Shown: positions 1-8,868, counted from the first letter of the stretch. The stretch: 64,000 bases of DNA from Splendidivirga corallicola (GCA_030442035.1 JAUJEA010000001.1:1333559-1397558); one strand, 5' to 3'. Program-made: numbers and translations. Notes: a model not told the origin generated them from the sequence alone.

Positions 1-1523
1 TCCATCGCTTCAACGTATTTCTTAACTATTGAGAGTCCTAGCCCAACAGATGATTCCCCACCGGTAGGCCTGGCGCTTAATCTTTGGAATTTTTCAAAAA
101 GCTTAGACATTTCTACCTCGCTAATCCCAGGACCTTCGTCTTGTATCTCGGTCCTGATCAAACCCTCGGGTGTTTTAAACAATCTTACTACTACGGATTT
201 GCCCCGATCAGAAAATTTTAACGCATTTGATATTAAATTCTCATAGATCTGGGTGAGATAATTTTCATCTAAACTGGCCATGAGATGATCCCCGTCTATC
301 TCAACTTTAAATTCAATGTTTTTCTTTTCAGCATCAATTTTGAATTGACTCAAGGTTTGTTTTAAAACATCGACCAACGCTATATTTTTAAACTCAATAT
401 TAATTTCCTCATTTTCCAAAACCTTGGTATCAAGGATCTTGGATACCATTTTTACTAACTTTTGGGCTGAATGATGTATCGTATTCACATATTCTTCCTG
501 ATCCTGGGCTAAGCCTGACCTTTCTGCCTTCATCAGCCCCACCAAACCAATGATATGATTTAAGGGTGATCTCAAGTCGTGAGCCACAATATCAATGAGA
601 TTATTTTTTTCAATATTCAGCTCTTTCAACTTTTGATTTTGTTGTGTCACAGTGGCCGTCCTGTCGTATACTTTTTGCTCTAGGGTTGCATTGAGGCTTA
701 CTAATTCCTTTTGATTTTCAATTATGGTGTGCAACATATAAGCGATCACAATCATCAATAGGCCACAAAAAACGTAAACCAGATAGCTCAAATACTCATT
801 TTTTCTGACCTTGGTCTCAAAAGCGTTTTCAGTTATTGCGAACAGTTCTTCACCTTTACTCACTGTCGGGACATTTAAAATTTGTTGTATATCCTGTTCT
901 ATTTCTACTTTCACGCCTAAGATTATGTCAGCATGTTGTAATATAACTGCTATTTGATCTGCTGTTACAGTATCGAGTGATTCCTGATTTAACTTAAGAT
1001 CAGTTATTATCCGATCAATATCTCTCCGGTCTACTACATCGGGACTGGCAATATAGTGAAGTAAGAGTGGTAAAAGTTCGTTTAACTGAGATATCCCGGT
1101 CTTTTGATGAATACGAGCAATCAAAAAAGGAATATGATTAACGGAGTTTTTAAAAATGGAATTTCTGGCTTTGAACTGTTCTATTTTATTCCATTTTGAT
1201 TCGTACAACTCCTGAAGTTCATGAACTCTATCTTTCAGTGTATTGTCCTCTGAATAGTAAGCGTCAAAGGACCTATCATCAAAACTTAAGATAATTTCAC
1301 GAATTCGCTTTTCATAAGTCACCAAAGCATCATAATGAAATAAAGAGGCACCTTTTAATTTTAGTAAAGCCTGGTTCGTAAGAATATCAAGCTGATGAAT
1401 TTCATTGAGGGCGGCTGATACTTTTTTGTTGATTTCATAGTTCGACGTAAGTTGTTTGACTATCCACCAAACAGCCATGGTCATAACGAAAAACGTAACA
1501 AATATGTAGATTAATTTTTTCAA
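1..1523 (-). CDS. Membrane sensor histidine kinase (C-terminus cut by window edge)
   Basis: The reverse strand encodes about 507 residues before the left edge. An N-terminal membrane segment (residues ~2-20) is followed by a ~210-residue mostly helical extracytoplasmic domain, a second membrane segment near residue 250, a coiled linker, and a HisKA domain with the H-box VAHDLRSP (His near residue 314). An HATPase domain follows, with a DEGPGIS N/G1-type box and a GLGLSIVKKY G2-type box, so the kinase looks active. The signal sensed is unknown; the sensor domain was not recognised. The chosen start is TTG at 1523-1521, overlapping the TGA stop of the upstream peroxidase gene, which suggests translational coupling. 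An internal ATG near 1484 would remove most of the first membrane segment. No response regulator is visible; it may lie beyond the edge. Confidence 0.85.
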   Translation of the reverse strand, partial: MKKLIYIFVTFFVMTMAVWWIVKQLTSNYEINKKVSAALNEIHQLDILTNQALLKLKGASLFHYDALVTYEKRIREIILSFDDRSFDAYYSEDNTLKDRVHELQELYESKWNKIEQFKARNSIFKNSVNHIPFLIARIHQKTGISQLNELLPLLLHYIASPDVVDRRDIDRIITDLKLNQESLDTVTADQIAVILQHADIILGVKVEIEQDIQQILNVPTVSKGEELFAITENAFETKVRKNEYLSYLVYVFCGLLMIVIAYMLHTIIENQKELVSLNATLEQKVYDRTATVTQQNQKLKELNIEKNNLIDIVAHDLRSPLNHIIGLVGLMKAERSGLAQDQEEYVNTIHHSAQKLVKMVSKILDTKVLENEEINIEFKNIALVDVLKQTLSQFKIDAEKKNIEFKVEIDGDHLMASLDENYLTQIYENLISNALKFSDRGKSVVVRLFKTPEGLIRTEIQDEGPGISEVEMSKLFEKFQRLSARPTGGESSVGLGLSIVKKYVEAM

Positions 1524-2539
1524 TAGTCCAGCAAAAACTGATCTCCTGTTAGAGTATTTAGAAAACTTATGATTTTGTCAACTTCTTCATTCGACAAATT
1601 TATTCCCAGTTGATATTCAGCCATGATTTCTACCATCTCTTCTAAAGTCTTGATAGAGCCATCATGTAAATATGGAGCAGTGATGGCAACATTCCGCAAA
1701 GACGGCACTCTAAAAACAAACTTGTCTTTTTCATCCTGTGAAGTATTAAAAAGGCCGTAATCGATTTGCTTTACGGAGTCTAATTCTTCAAAATAATCTT
1801 TTATTATACCAAACTTCTGAAATGTATTCCCTCCTATAGTGATCCCCTGATGACACGAAGAACATCCCAATTCTTTAAAGAGTTTATAACCTTCTTTTTC
1901 TTGCTCTGTGATAGCACTGTTTTCTCCGGATAAATATTTGTCAAAACGTGATATGGATATCAATGAAAATTGAAACTCCAGGAGCGCATCAATTATGTTT
2001 TTTGATGTTACACCATCTGTAAAGATCTCATCAAATTTTCCAGAATAGTTACTATCATCAGCTAGCTTTTCAGCTACCTCTTCGGGCGTTATACCCATTC
2101 CGTTTTTCAGATTTATACGGATTTGATCTTCCGGGTTATAAATTCTTCCATCCCAAAAAAGCCTGGCATAATATTTTGTATTATAAATAGAAGGGGAATT
2201 GAATTTACCGGGGAAAACATGTCCGGCCTGCTCAGCAGGATGCGCTCCGGCTTTATCCAGTGCATGGCAGCTTATACAAGCCATATCATTGGAAGAAATT
2301 GTAGAATCATAGAAAAGCATTCTCCCAAGCATCAACTTTGCTGAATCTTTCAAAGCCAAAGCCCTCAATGGCGTTATTGGCTCAAATGTGAAATCGTCAA
2401 TGTGTGATGCACCAACCACATGCTGTGCACGATCTGGAAGAGGTCGATTTGAATCTTTATAGTAGAGGAAAATAATTGACAAACAGAAAACGACCGAGGA
2501 AACAATCAAGAATATGAAAATGGGTCTATTCTTCAGCAT
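1520..2539 (-). CDS. Diheme cytochrome-c peroxidase family protein
   Basis: This is a di-heme c-type cytochrome of the CcpA/MauG class, expected to act in the periplasm, reducing hydrogen peroxide or oxidising another substrate. Two CxxCH heme sites are visible, at residues 88-92 (CISCH) and 226-230 (CSSCH) counted from the ATG at 2539, with the spacing usual in the family. The N-terminus has an uncleaved-looking hydrophobic anchor (residues ~6-25), so it is probably tethered to the membrane. A TTG four codons upstream (2551) is possible, but the ATG is preferred. Its stop overlaps the start of the sensor kinase downstream, so the two are probably co-expressed. Whether it is a true peroxidase or a MauG-like oxidase cannot be decided from sequence. 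Confidence 0.9.
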   Translation of the reverse strand: MLKNRPIFIFLIVSSVVFCLSIIFLYYKDSNRPLPDRAQHVVGASHIDDFTFEPITPLRALALKDSAKLMLGRMLFYDSTISSNDMACISCHALDKAGAHPAEQAGHVFPGKFNSPSIYNTKYYARLFWDGRIYNPEDQIRINLKNGMGITPEEVAEKLADDSNYSGKFDEIFTDGVTSKNIIDALLEFQFSLISISRFDKYLSGENSAITEQEKEGYKLFKELGCSSCHQGITIGGNTFQKFGIIKDYFEELDSVKQIDYGLFNTSQDEKDKFVFRVPSLRNVAITAPYLHDGSIKTLEEMVEIMAEYQLGINLSNEEVDKIISFLNTLTGDQFLLDY

Positions 2540-2551
2540 GAAATTTGTCAA

Positions 2552-2908
2552 TCTTTTACAAAACCGTTATTAACCGCTTAAACGTACTCTGCTTTCCCAG
2601 TTAATAAACTCAAAATAATTTAAGATAATTTTCCGGCAATTAAAAAACTCAATTTTAACAAGTCATTATCAAAGAGGCTCATAAAGACAATACCTCTGTT
2701 TTCGGATCTAAATCTTATTATTAAAACCTCAGAAAATACTATTTAAGATTTTACGGTGGAGTTAAGGTATTGTTGTAAACAAAGCATCATGTTATGGAGT
2801 TGCCCTAAGCCATTAAAAACCTGAACAGAAAGAATTTTGTAATTGAAGATCCATTGAACAATTGTAAGATACTTTCTTAATACGAAAATTGTTCATCCCC
2901 TTAAATAA
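2552..2908. other. Intergenic region, nothing coding seen
   Basis: This AT-rich stretch lies between the peroxidase gene start and the tsf terminator. I see no open frame with protein character and no RNA gene. It must hold the promoter for the peroxidase/kinase pair, but no exact TAnnTTTG element was found. Confidence 0.5.
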
Positions 2909-2940
2909 AAAATCGCCCCAAATTACTTCAGGGCGATTTT
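2909..2940 (-). terminator. Rho-independent terminator of the rplM-rpsI-rpsB-tsf operon
   Basis: A perfect 10-bp stem (arms 2909-2918 and 2931-2940, GC core GGGCGA) with a 12-nt loop is followed on the minus strand by a T-rich tract. It lies 17 bases after the tsf stop. Confidence 0.9.
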
Positions 2941-2956
2941 CATTTTATCAGGTTAA

Positions 2957-3787
2957 TTAACCAATAGAGATTCGCTTGAATGCTTCTACTGTTAATCCAC
3001 TTTTAACACTGTCAAGATATTTTGCAACGGATAATGAAGAATCCTTTACAAACGCCTGGTTTAGCAAGGTATTCTCCTTAAAGAACTTTTGAAGCTTTCC
3101 TTGTGCAATTTTCTCGATGATCTGCTCAGGCTTACCTTCAGCTCTTGCTTGCTCTTTACCAATTTCGATTTCCCTGTCAACCACTGACTGATCAACCTCA
3201 TCTTTATCAACTGCGACAGGATTCATAGCAGCAATTTGCATGGCCACGTCCCTTCCGGCATCAGAGGTATCATCCCCATTAGATCCTTTTAATGCTACCA
3301 ATACACCAAGTTTACTACCGGCGTGGATGTAAGGAACAACTTTTTCTCCTTTTAATGATTCATAAGCAGAAATCTCCAACTTCTCACCGATCTTTCCTAT
3401 CAATTCAACTATTTTCTCATTGATTGTCAAATCTCCCAATTTTGTGCCTTTCAAATCATCAATCGATGCAGGTCTGTTTTCAAAAGCTACATTCAAAATA
3501 GATTGACCAAGTGCTTGGAATTCTTCATTCTTTGCAACAAAATCAGTTTCGCAGTTCAATGCAATAATAACTGATTCTGTAGCATCATCATTGGTCTTTA
3601 CAAAAACAGAACCTTCACTTGTCTCTCTGTCAGATCTCGATGCTGATACTTTTTGTCCTTTTTTTCTTAGTATATCAATGGCAGCCTCGAAATCTCCATT
3701 AGCTTCAGTAAGTGCCTTTTTACAATCCATCATTCCGGCACCTGTTTGTTGTCTTAGCTTATTTACGTCTTGTGCTGTAATAGCCAT
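2957..3787 (-). CDS. tsf: Elongation factor Ts
   Basis: EF-Ts is the guanine-nucleotide exchange factor that recycles EF-Tu during translation. The 276-residue protein has the N-terminal UBA-like domain (residues 1-50, with LRQQTGAGMMDCKKAL) and the conserved TDFVAKNE motif at residues 81-88, which inserts near the EF-Tu nucleotide site. A dimerisation/core domain follows, with the FVKD segment near the C-terminus. Length and motif order fit the family. It is the last gene of the rplM-rpsI-rpsB-tsf operon, in the usual rpsB-tsf order, but a strong hairpin separates it from rpsB. ATG start. Confidence 0.98.
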   Translation of the reverse strand: MAITAQDVNKLRQQTGAGMMDCKKALTEANGDFEAAIDILRKKGQKVSASRSDRETSEGSVFVKTNDDATESVIIALNCETDFVAKNEEFQALGQSILNVAFENRPASIDDLKGTKLGDLTINEKIVELIGKIGEKLEISAYESLKGEKVVPYIHAGSKLGVLVALKGSNGDDTSDAGRDVAMQIAAMNPVAVDKDEVDQSVVDREIEIGKEQARAEGKPEQIIEKIAQGKLQKFFKENTLLNQAFVKDSSLSVAKYLDSVKSGLTVEAFKRISIG

Positions 3788-3841
3788 TTTACTTTTTCTC
3801 CTTATATATTGATTGATAAATATTTATGTTCCTTTATTAAC

Positions 3842-3884
3842 AAAAAATTGAACACTGAAAGCAATGTCCAATGTTCAATTTTTT
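3842..3884 (-). terminator. Hairpin between rpsB and tsf (probable attenuating terminator)
   Basis: A perfect 13-bp inverted repeat (arms 3842-3854 and 3872-3884) with a 17-nt loop; the arms begin and end with A6/T6, so transcripts of either strand would end in a U tract. It lies inside a conserved operon, so partial termination or processing that sets the rpsB:tsf ratio is a plausible role. That role is inference. Confidence 0.75.
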
Positions 3885-3909
3885 CATAAGTTAACAAACT
3901 ATATGTTAA

Positions 3910-4770
3910 TTATTCTTTGCTTGCTTTCTCTTCCTTGGCTTCAGTTACTTTCTCTTCTTTTGTCTCCTTCTTCGAGTTTGCAGCTTCTGCTTCAGGAGCT
4001 TTCTCTTCAGCATCACTCTTAGGAGCATCTACTTCTCTCTTTGCAGCTTCTTCCTCCTCAAGCTTTGCACTCTCTTTGTCTTGCTTTCTTTCCATCAATC
4101 CCTCTTCAATAGCATTGCTAATTTCAGTTACAATCAAAGAAATTGATTTGAAAGCATCATCATTTGCCGGAATTGGGAAGTCCACTAAATTAGGATCAGA
4201 GTTGGTGTCTACCATGGCAAATACAGGGATATTAAGCTTTTGAGCCTCTTTAATCGCTATATGCTCTCTTTTGATATCCACTACAAAAAGTGCTGCAGGA
4301 AGTCTTGTCAATTCAGAAATACCTCCAAGTACCTTTTCCAACTTTGCCTTTTCCCTACTGATCATCAATCTTTCTCTCTTAGCGAGATTATTGTATGATT
4401 CATCTTTCATCAATTTATCAATTGATGACATTTTCTTGAGAGATTTTCGAATGGTACCAAAGTTGGTAAGCATTCCACCTAACCATCTTTCGGTTACATA
4501 AGGCATTCTTAATCTTCTCGCCTGATCAGCCACAAAGTCCTTTGCTTGTTTTTTAGTAGCAACAAACATTACTTTTCTACCCGATCTCACCACTTGCTTG
4601 ATTGCTTTAGATGCTTCTTCGAGGCAAACAAGCGTTTTATTTAAATCAATAATGTGGATACCATTTCGCTCCATAAAGATGTATGGTGCCATTTTAGGAT
4701 CCCACTTTCTCGTCAAGTGTCCGAAATGAACACCAGCATCTAGTAAGTCTTTGTATTTTAAATTGCCCAT
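3910..4770 (-). CDS. rpsB: 30S ribosomal protein S2
   Basis: S2 is a late-assembling small-subunit protein needed for docking of S1 and initiation. The core (residues ~1-227) contains the family signatures [19 protein letters not shown] at the N-terminus and [20 protein letters not shown] in the centre, and the [12 protein letters not shown] and FPIPANDDA segments. After the core come about 58 residues made almost only of Glu, Lys, Ala and Asp, a low-complexity tail that brings the length to 286, longer than enterobacterial S2. Bacteroidota S2 proteins often carry such tails. ATG start. Third gene of the operon. Confidence 0.98.
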   Translation of the reverse strand: MGNLKYKDLLDAGVHFGHLTRKWDPKMAPYIFMERNGIHIIDLNKTLVCLEEASKAIKQVVRSGRKVMFVATKKQAKDFVADQARRLRMPYVTERWLGGMLTNFGTIRKSLKKMSSIDKLMKDESYNNLAKRERLMISREKAKLEKVLGGISELTRLPAALFVVDIKREHIAIKEAQKLNIPVFAMVDTNSDPNLVDFPIPANDDAFKSISLIVTEISNAIEEGLMERKQDKESAKLEEEEAAKREVDAPKSDAEEKAPEAEAANSKKETKEEKVTEAKEEKASKE

Positions 4771-4793
4771 TAAAAATTTATATGAATAATATA

Positions 4794-5180
4794 TTAACGT
4801 TTGCTAAACTGGAATCTTCTTCTAGCTTTTCTTCGACCATATTTCTTACGCTCAACCATTCTTGGGTCTCTTGTCAGGAAGCCTTCAGATTTAAGCGATG
4901 GTCTGAATTCAGGATTTACTTCGCACAAAGCTCTGGAGATAGCCAATCGGATAGCTTCTGCCTGACCTTTAAAACCTCCTCCTCCAACATTAATATCAAC
5001 ATCATAGTTTCCTTCTTCCTCAACAACATTCAATGGTTGCTTGACCACATAACGCAAGATATCTGTTGGGAAATACTCTTCTATTGCACGGCTGTTTACT
5101 TTAATATCGCCTTTTCCCGATTTTAAATAAATTCTGGCTACGGATGTTTTCCTTCTGCCTATAGCATTAACAACGTCCAT
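4794..5180 (-). CDS. rpsI: 30S ribosomal protein S9
   Basis: S9 sits at the small-subunit head with its C-terminal tail reaching the P-site tRNA. The 128-residue protein has the family N-terminus ([14 protein letters not shown]), the [21 protein letters not shown] segment (residues ~66-86) and the characteristic basic end [13 protein letters not shown], whose terminal Lys-Arg contacts tRNA. It starts 12 bases after the rplM stop and is followed by rpsB after 23 bases, so the three are co-transcribed. Confidence 0.98.
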   Translation of the reverse strand: MDVVNAIGRRKTSVARIYLKSGKGDIKVNSRAIEEYFPTDILRYVVKQPLNVVEEEGNYDVDINVGGGGFKGQAEAIRLAISRALCEVNPEFRPSLKSEGFLTRDPRMVERKKYGRRKARRRFQFSKR

Positions 5181-5192
5181 TCAATATTTTAT

Positions 5193-5636
5193 TTAGATTG
5201 TAACTTCTTTTGGTTGTTGTGCCTCATGAGGGTGCTCTGCACCTTCATAAACATGTAAATTTTTAAATATTTGTCGTCCAAGCCTGTTTTTTGGTAACAT
5301 ACCTCTAACGGCTCTTTCAACCAGTAAAGCGGATGATTTTGCTTTCAATTGCCTCGGAGTGGTTTGTTTCTGCCCTCCAGGATATCCTGTGTAAGAAAGA
5401 TACACGCGATCATCCCATTTTTTTCCTGTTAATCTCACTTTATCTGCATTGATAACAATTACATTATCTCCACAATCTACATGAGGTGTATAATTAGGCT
5501 TGTTTTTCCCTTTTATGATTTTAGCTACTTCACTTGCTAAACGTCCAAGAACTTTTGAATCAGCATCAACAACTACCCAGTTCTTTTCAACCGTTCCTTT
5601 GTTCGCCGAAATCGTCTTATAACTTAAAGTATCCAC
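5193..5636 (-). CDS. rplM: 50S ribosomal protein L13
   Basis: L13 is an early-assembling large-subunit protein that binds 23S rRNA. The 147-residue protein shows WVVVDADSKVLGRLASEVAK (residues ~20-39), the VDCGDNVIVINADKV core and the KGMLPKNRLGR signature (residues ~112-122), ending with the AEHPHEAQQP motif common in Bacteroidota. The start codon is GTG (5636-5634); the translation from there, MDTLSYKT, matches L13 N-termini of the phylum, and no ATG competes. A GGTGG stretch overlaps the start codon. First gene of the operon; a TATCTTTG promoter element lies 54 bases upstream. Confidence 0.97.
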   Translation of the reverse strand: MDTLSYKTISANKGTVEKNWVVVDADSKVLGRLASEVAKIIKGKNKPNYTPHVDCGDNVIVINADKVRLTGKKWDDRVYLSYTGYPGGQKQTTPRQLKAKSSALLVERAVRGMLPKNRLGRQIFKNLHVYEGAEHPHEAQQPKEVTI

Positions 5637-5689
5637 CTTTTTTCTTAATTAAAATATCTAATAAATTATAGTGCCCTCAAAAAGGGACA

Positions 5690-5721
5690 CAAAGATAGAC
5701 TCTAATTATTTGAAAAGCAAT
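5690..5721 (-). promoter_or_regulatory. Promoter of the rplM operon (Bacteroidota type)
   Basis: On the minus strand an exact -7 element TATCTTTG (5697-5690) fits TAnnTTTG, and ATTG at 5721-5718 lies 20 bases upstream where the -33 TTTG is expected. Transcription should start near 5684. A short imperfect inverted repeat (5671-5690) overlaps the predicted start. Confidence 0.6.
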
Positions 5722-5792
5722 ATGAAGCTAAAAATATTTGATTTTGTCGGGATACTGCCCAAATTTTATTTCTCGTACATATTTTTGTGGTC

Positions 5793-6506
5793 CTAAACAT
5801 TTTTCTCCAGCTGCTTTAACAAAACATTGAAATCTTTTGGATAAGGTGCTTCAACACTGACTTCTGCACCATCTCTTTTTTCAAAGCGCAATCCAAATGA
5901 ATGAAGCGCTGTTCTTTTGATCAATGGTTGCTCTTCTGTATACCTTTTTAAATTATATTTCCTTTTGATGGATGAAAGAAAAAATGGCTTGCCTCCATAT
6001 TTCGTATCACCAATAATTGGAGTCCCGATGTGTGAAAGATGTATCCTGATCTGATGCATTCTTCCGGTAATTGGATGACATGATAGCAATGTATGGGCTT
6101 TATAAACTTGAAGGGTATTGACAAATGTGTTGGATTCCTTGCCTCTGTTTATATTAATAGTTACACTGCCGTTACCAAGAACCAAAATTGGCACATCAAT
6201 CTCTTTCTCCTTAAAATCATGAATACCATCAACAACTGCGTGATAAGTTTTACTGACAAGCCGGTTTTCAAACTGAATGGACAGCGCACGGTAAGCTTCG
6301 GGGTTTTTGGCAATAGCTATAGCACCTGAAGTCTCTTTATCAAGCCGATGACAGACCTGGGCATTTTCAGCATAATCTCTGGCCAGGGATAATAAATTAA
6401 TTGGATCATTTCGATCATCCAGACTGGAGATCAACGGAGGTTTGTTTACTACAATGTAATCATCGTCCTCAAAAAGTATTAAAGATTCAAAATCTATTCT
6501 TTTCAT
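5793..6506 (-). CDS. RluA-family RNA pseudouridine synthase
   Basis: The protein should isomerise specific uridines in rRNA or tRNA to pseudouridine. It has the RluA-family catalytic motif HRLDKETSG, with the catalytic Asp about residue 56 from the ATG at 6506, the NKPP motif near residue 22, and the downstream GRMHQIRIHLSHIGTPIIGD block (RIHL/GHPI region). At 237 residues it lacks the N-terminal S4 domain found in RluC/RluD, so it is a single-domain member like RluA or TruC; the substrate cannot be assigned. The frame stays open to a TTG at 6527, but the ATG at 6506 is a better start. It is separated from the ribosomal operon by about 155 bases and may have its own promoter. Confidence 0.9.
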   Translation of the reverse strand: MKRIDFESLILFEDDDYIVVNKPPLISSLDDRNDPINLLSLARDYAENAQVCHRLDKETSGAIAIAKNPEAYRALSIQFENRLVSKTYHAVVDGIHDFKEKEIDVPILVLGNGSVTININRGKESNTFVNTLQVYKAHTLLSCHPITGRMHQIRIHLSHIGTPIIGDTKYGGKPFFLSSIKRKYNLKRYTEEQPLIKRTALHSFGLRFEKRDGAEVSVEAPYPKDFNVLLKQLEKNV

Positions 6507-6640
6507 CCATTCAAAATTGACCGGCAATAAAAATCTTATATCGGCCAGGAACCTGTGTTCATCAGATTCATGCTAATAAACATCCTCAGGTTTTGGTAAT
6601 GACCGATTGAAATGCAAAACTACTAATATTGTGTGAAGTG

Positions 6641-6690
6641 TTGGAATGTTGAGGTGTTAAAGTAAAAGTATTGGAATGTTGAAGTATGCT
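6641..6690. repeat. Short direct repeat
   Basis: The 12-mer TTGGAATGTTGA occurs at 6641-6652 and again at 6671-6682, exactly 30 bases apart, each followed by a purine and GT. It is noncoding and lies upstream of the pseudouridine synthase gene and downstream of the small ORF. Confidence 0.6.
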
Positions 6691-6714
6691 CACCTAATCG
6701 TCATTCGTAATTCA

Positions 6715-6990
6715 TTAACGATTTCTCCAGTCACTGAAATTTACTACTCTCCCCAAATTGTCAAGGTAAAAAGTGATACAATGCCGATTGAGATAGCCCT
6801 TGTCATTTTTGTGGTTGAACTTATGATAAACAACATATTTATAGGGAGGAACATCAACCTGTACTACGTCTGACCATTCGAGGGACTCATAGCTTTCCCA
6901 ATTAAGTAATTTGTCTTGCAGCCATTCCTCAACATGCTTTAGTGCATCTTCGGATTTTATCATCAAATACAATAAGATAGTGAACAACAC
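6715..6990 (-). CDS. Small conserved-looking hypothetical protein
   Basis: Not recognised. The 91-residue frame starts at GTG 6990 and ends with a motif-like tail: an YVVYHKFNHKNDKGY segment, then ITFYLDNLGRVVNFSDW. This is the pattern of small secreted or membrane-tethered proteins whose C-terminal strand pair carries a 'D-x-x-G-x-V' turn. The N-terminus is hydrophobic (VLFTILLYLMI). The open frame extends a few codons upstream of the GTG, still hydrophobic (ILIVF), to an ATT preceded by AGGAG at six bases, so a slightly longer membrane anchor with an unusual start is possible. The ATG at 6963 would remove the anchor. It lies between the kinase operon and the pseudouridine synthase gene, all on the minus strand. 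Confidence 0.6.
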   Translation of the reverse strand: MLFTILLYLMIKSEDALKHVEEWLQDKLLNWESYESLEWSDVVQVDVPPYKYVVYHKFNHKNDKGYLNRHCITFYLDNLGRVVNFSDWRNR

Positions 6991-7097
6991 AAATACAATT
7001 AAAATTTGTTACTCCTCAATTATTGAATCATTAATAAATAATTACCATTGGTATGCTGCAGGTTTTGAAAGCCCAAATGTAGAGATAGTATTGAGTT

Positions 7098-8129
7098 TCA
7101 ACCAATCGGAAGTTTAAAGCTAAATACCGATCCTTTATCCACTTCACTCATCACTTCTACCTTCGTATCGTGCGCTTCAAGTATATGTTTTACAATAGCT
7201 AATCCGAGACCTGTACCACCTTTGTCTTTGGAGCGACTTTTCTCAACCCTGTAGAATCGCTCAAATATGCGATTGATATCTTCTTCCGGTATGCCCCTTC
7301 CGTTATCTTCTACAGATATAATAATATTGTCCTCTTCACGCTCGAAGTTAATAACCACTTCACCTTCTTCTTTGGTATATTTAATAGCATTGGAAAGTAA
7401 ATTAAGCATTACCTGATAGATCCGTTGTTGATCCGCTCTCACAAAAACTGGATTGGAAACGCCTTCGGCAAAATTGACTTTTATTGCTTTCTTTTGAGAT
7501 TTGCCTTCCAACTGCTCGATCACTTCCTGGGTGAGTTCATAAATATTGAAGCTTTCGTATTGCATTTTTATCTGTCCTGTCTCCATTTGTGACAGTGTCA
7601 GAAGGTCTTGTACGAGCATATCCAAACCATCCAGGCTTTTGGCTGCTTTCCTTAAAAATTTCTGTCTTACTTTCTTGTCTTCAATTGCCCCATCCAGTAA
7701 AGTGTGAACAAATCCTTGCGCGCTAAAAATGGGTGTTTTCAGTTCATGAGAAACGTCCGCAATGAATTCCCTTCTGAAAGCCTCCATTTTTTTCAGTTCG
7801 TCAATTTCTCTTTGTTTAATGGTAGCATAGGAGTACAGTTCAACATTGATCTTTCTAAAAGGATTTGCCGAACTCTTTTTATTCAAGTCCAGAAAGGATG
7901 GATCTTTGCTCTTTATTTTATCAAGCACATCATAAATTTTATTGACTTCATTAAAAATCAGAAAGTCAAGGATGATTTTAATGAGTAAATAAGCAGCAGC
8001 AAAGGAAATGATGAATGCCACCAATAACGCTGTTTTGGAAACATCTTCTACCAAAGACAAAAAAGCCGTGGTAACAAGGGAAATGGATATGGCTAAAAGA
8101 AAAGCCAATACCCTGGAATTGATAAGCAT
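7098..8129 (-). CDS. PhoR-like sensor histidine kinase
   Basis: This is a membrane two-component kinase, partner of the regulator immediately upstream. Two membrane segments (residues ~7-27 and ~33-57) flank only a very short loop, so there is no real periplasmic sensor; sensing would be intramembrane or cytoplasmic. HisKA has the H-box DVSHELKTP with His128, and the HATPase domain has NLLSNAIKYT (N box), DNGRGIP (G1), FERFYRV (F box) and GGTGLGLAIVKH (G2), all intact. The 343-residue length fits PhoR-type kinases of Bacteroidota. It starts 31 bases after the regulator stop, so they share a transcript. The link to phosphate is by family resemblance only. Confidence 0.93.
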   Translation of the reverse strand: MLINSRVLAFLLAISISLVTTAFLSLVEDVSKTALLVAFIISFAAAYLLIKIILDFLIFNEVNKIYDVLDKIKSKDPSFLDLNKKSSANPFRKINVELYSYATIKQREIDELKKMEAFRREFIADVSHELKTPIFSAQGFVHTLLDGAIEDKKVRQKFLRKAAKSLDGLDMLVQDLLTLSQMETGQIKMQYESFNIYELTQEVIEQLEGKSQKKAIKVNFAEGVSNPVFVRADQQRIYQVMLNLLSNAIKYTKEEGEVVINFEREEDNIIISVEDNGRGIPEEDINRIFERFYRVEKSRSKDKGGTGLGLAIVKHILEAHDTKVEVMSEVDKGSVFSFKLPIG

Positions 8130-8160
8130 AGGTGCTGTTTTGCTTTATTGAGGTTTCAAT

Positions 8161-8850
8161 TTAGGCAAGTTGAAACTTGTAACCAACACCTTTAACGGTA
8201 GTAATGTATCCCTCACCAATCTTTTCTCTTACTTTTCTTATATGTACATCAACAGTTCTGGCAAGCACATAGACATCTGAGCCCCAAATGTTTTGCAAAA
8301 GATCGTCCCGGTTGAAGACTTGGTTTGGATTTTGAGCCAGGAAATATAACAATTCAAACTCCTTCTTGGGAAGAGAAATCTGATTACCATCAACTGAGAC
8401 CGTATAGCTTGTTCTGTCTATGGCCAAATCCCCGATATTAACTTTACTATCGTCTTTCTTCTTTTTATTCTCTCTTCTAAATAAAGCACTAAGCCTACTC
8501 ATTAAAGCTCTTGGTTTAATGGGTTTGGTGATATAGTCATCAGCCCCCACGTCAAATGCAGCTACCTCAGAATATTCCTCAGCTCTTGCGGTAAGAAAAA
8601 TAATGAATGTATTATTGAGCTCAGGAATCTCTCTGAGCTTTCTGCAAGTTTCCACACCATCTTGCTTTGGCATCATAATATCCAATAAGATTAAATTAGG
8701 CTGAAAATCTTTAGCGATTTCCAACGCTTTGATGCCATCAAGAGCAGTCTTTACCTGATATCCTTCTTTCTTCAAATTGTATTTGAGAAGTTCAAGAATA
8801 TCTTCCTCATCATCTACTACAAGCACTTTGTAGTTTTGCTTGTTGGCCAT
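8161..8850 (-). CDS. PhoB/OmpR-family response regulator
   Basis: This is a DNA-binding response regulator phosphorylated by the kinase downstream. The receiver domain (residues ~7-120) has the acidic pair D13/D14, the phospho-acceptor D57 in LLDIMMP, Thr87 and Lys109 (ITKP), all in standard positions. The C-terminal winged-helix domain (residues ~135-229) carries the recognition helix region VLARTVDVHIRKVREKIG and ends in the wing VKGVGYKF. The 229-residue length is typical. It sits 18 bases after the TlpA-like gene and 31 bases before the kinase, in a probable four-gene unit with the DUF3108 gene. Target genes are unknown. Confidence 0.95.
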   Translation of the reverse strand: MANKQNYKVLVVDDEEDILELLKYNLKKEGYQVKTALDGIKALEIAKDFQPNLILLDIMMPKQDGVETCRKLREIPELNNTFIIFLTARAEEYSEVAAFDVGADDYITKPIKPRALMSRLSALFRRENKKKKDDSKVNIGDLAIDRTSYTVSVDGNQISLPKKEFELLYFLAQNPNQVFNRDDLLQNIWGSDVYVLARTVDVHIRKVREKIGEGYITTVKGVGYKFQLA

Positions 8851-8868
8851 AAGATCAACAATTTAGTT

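Noticed and set aside
5671-5690. Hairpin near the rplM start as a ribosomal-protein leader
   Set aside because: The arms overlap the -7 promoter element, so most of the left arm would not be transcribed; it is at best a DNA-level repeat.
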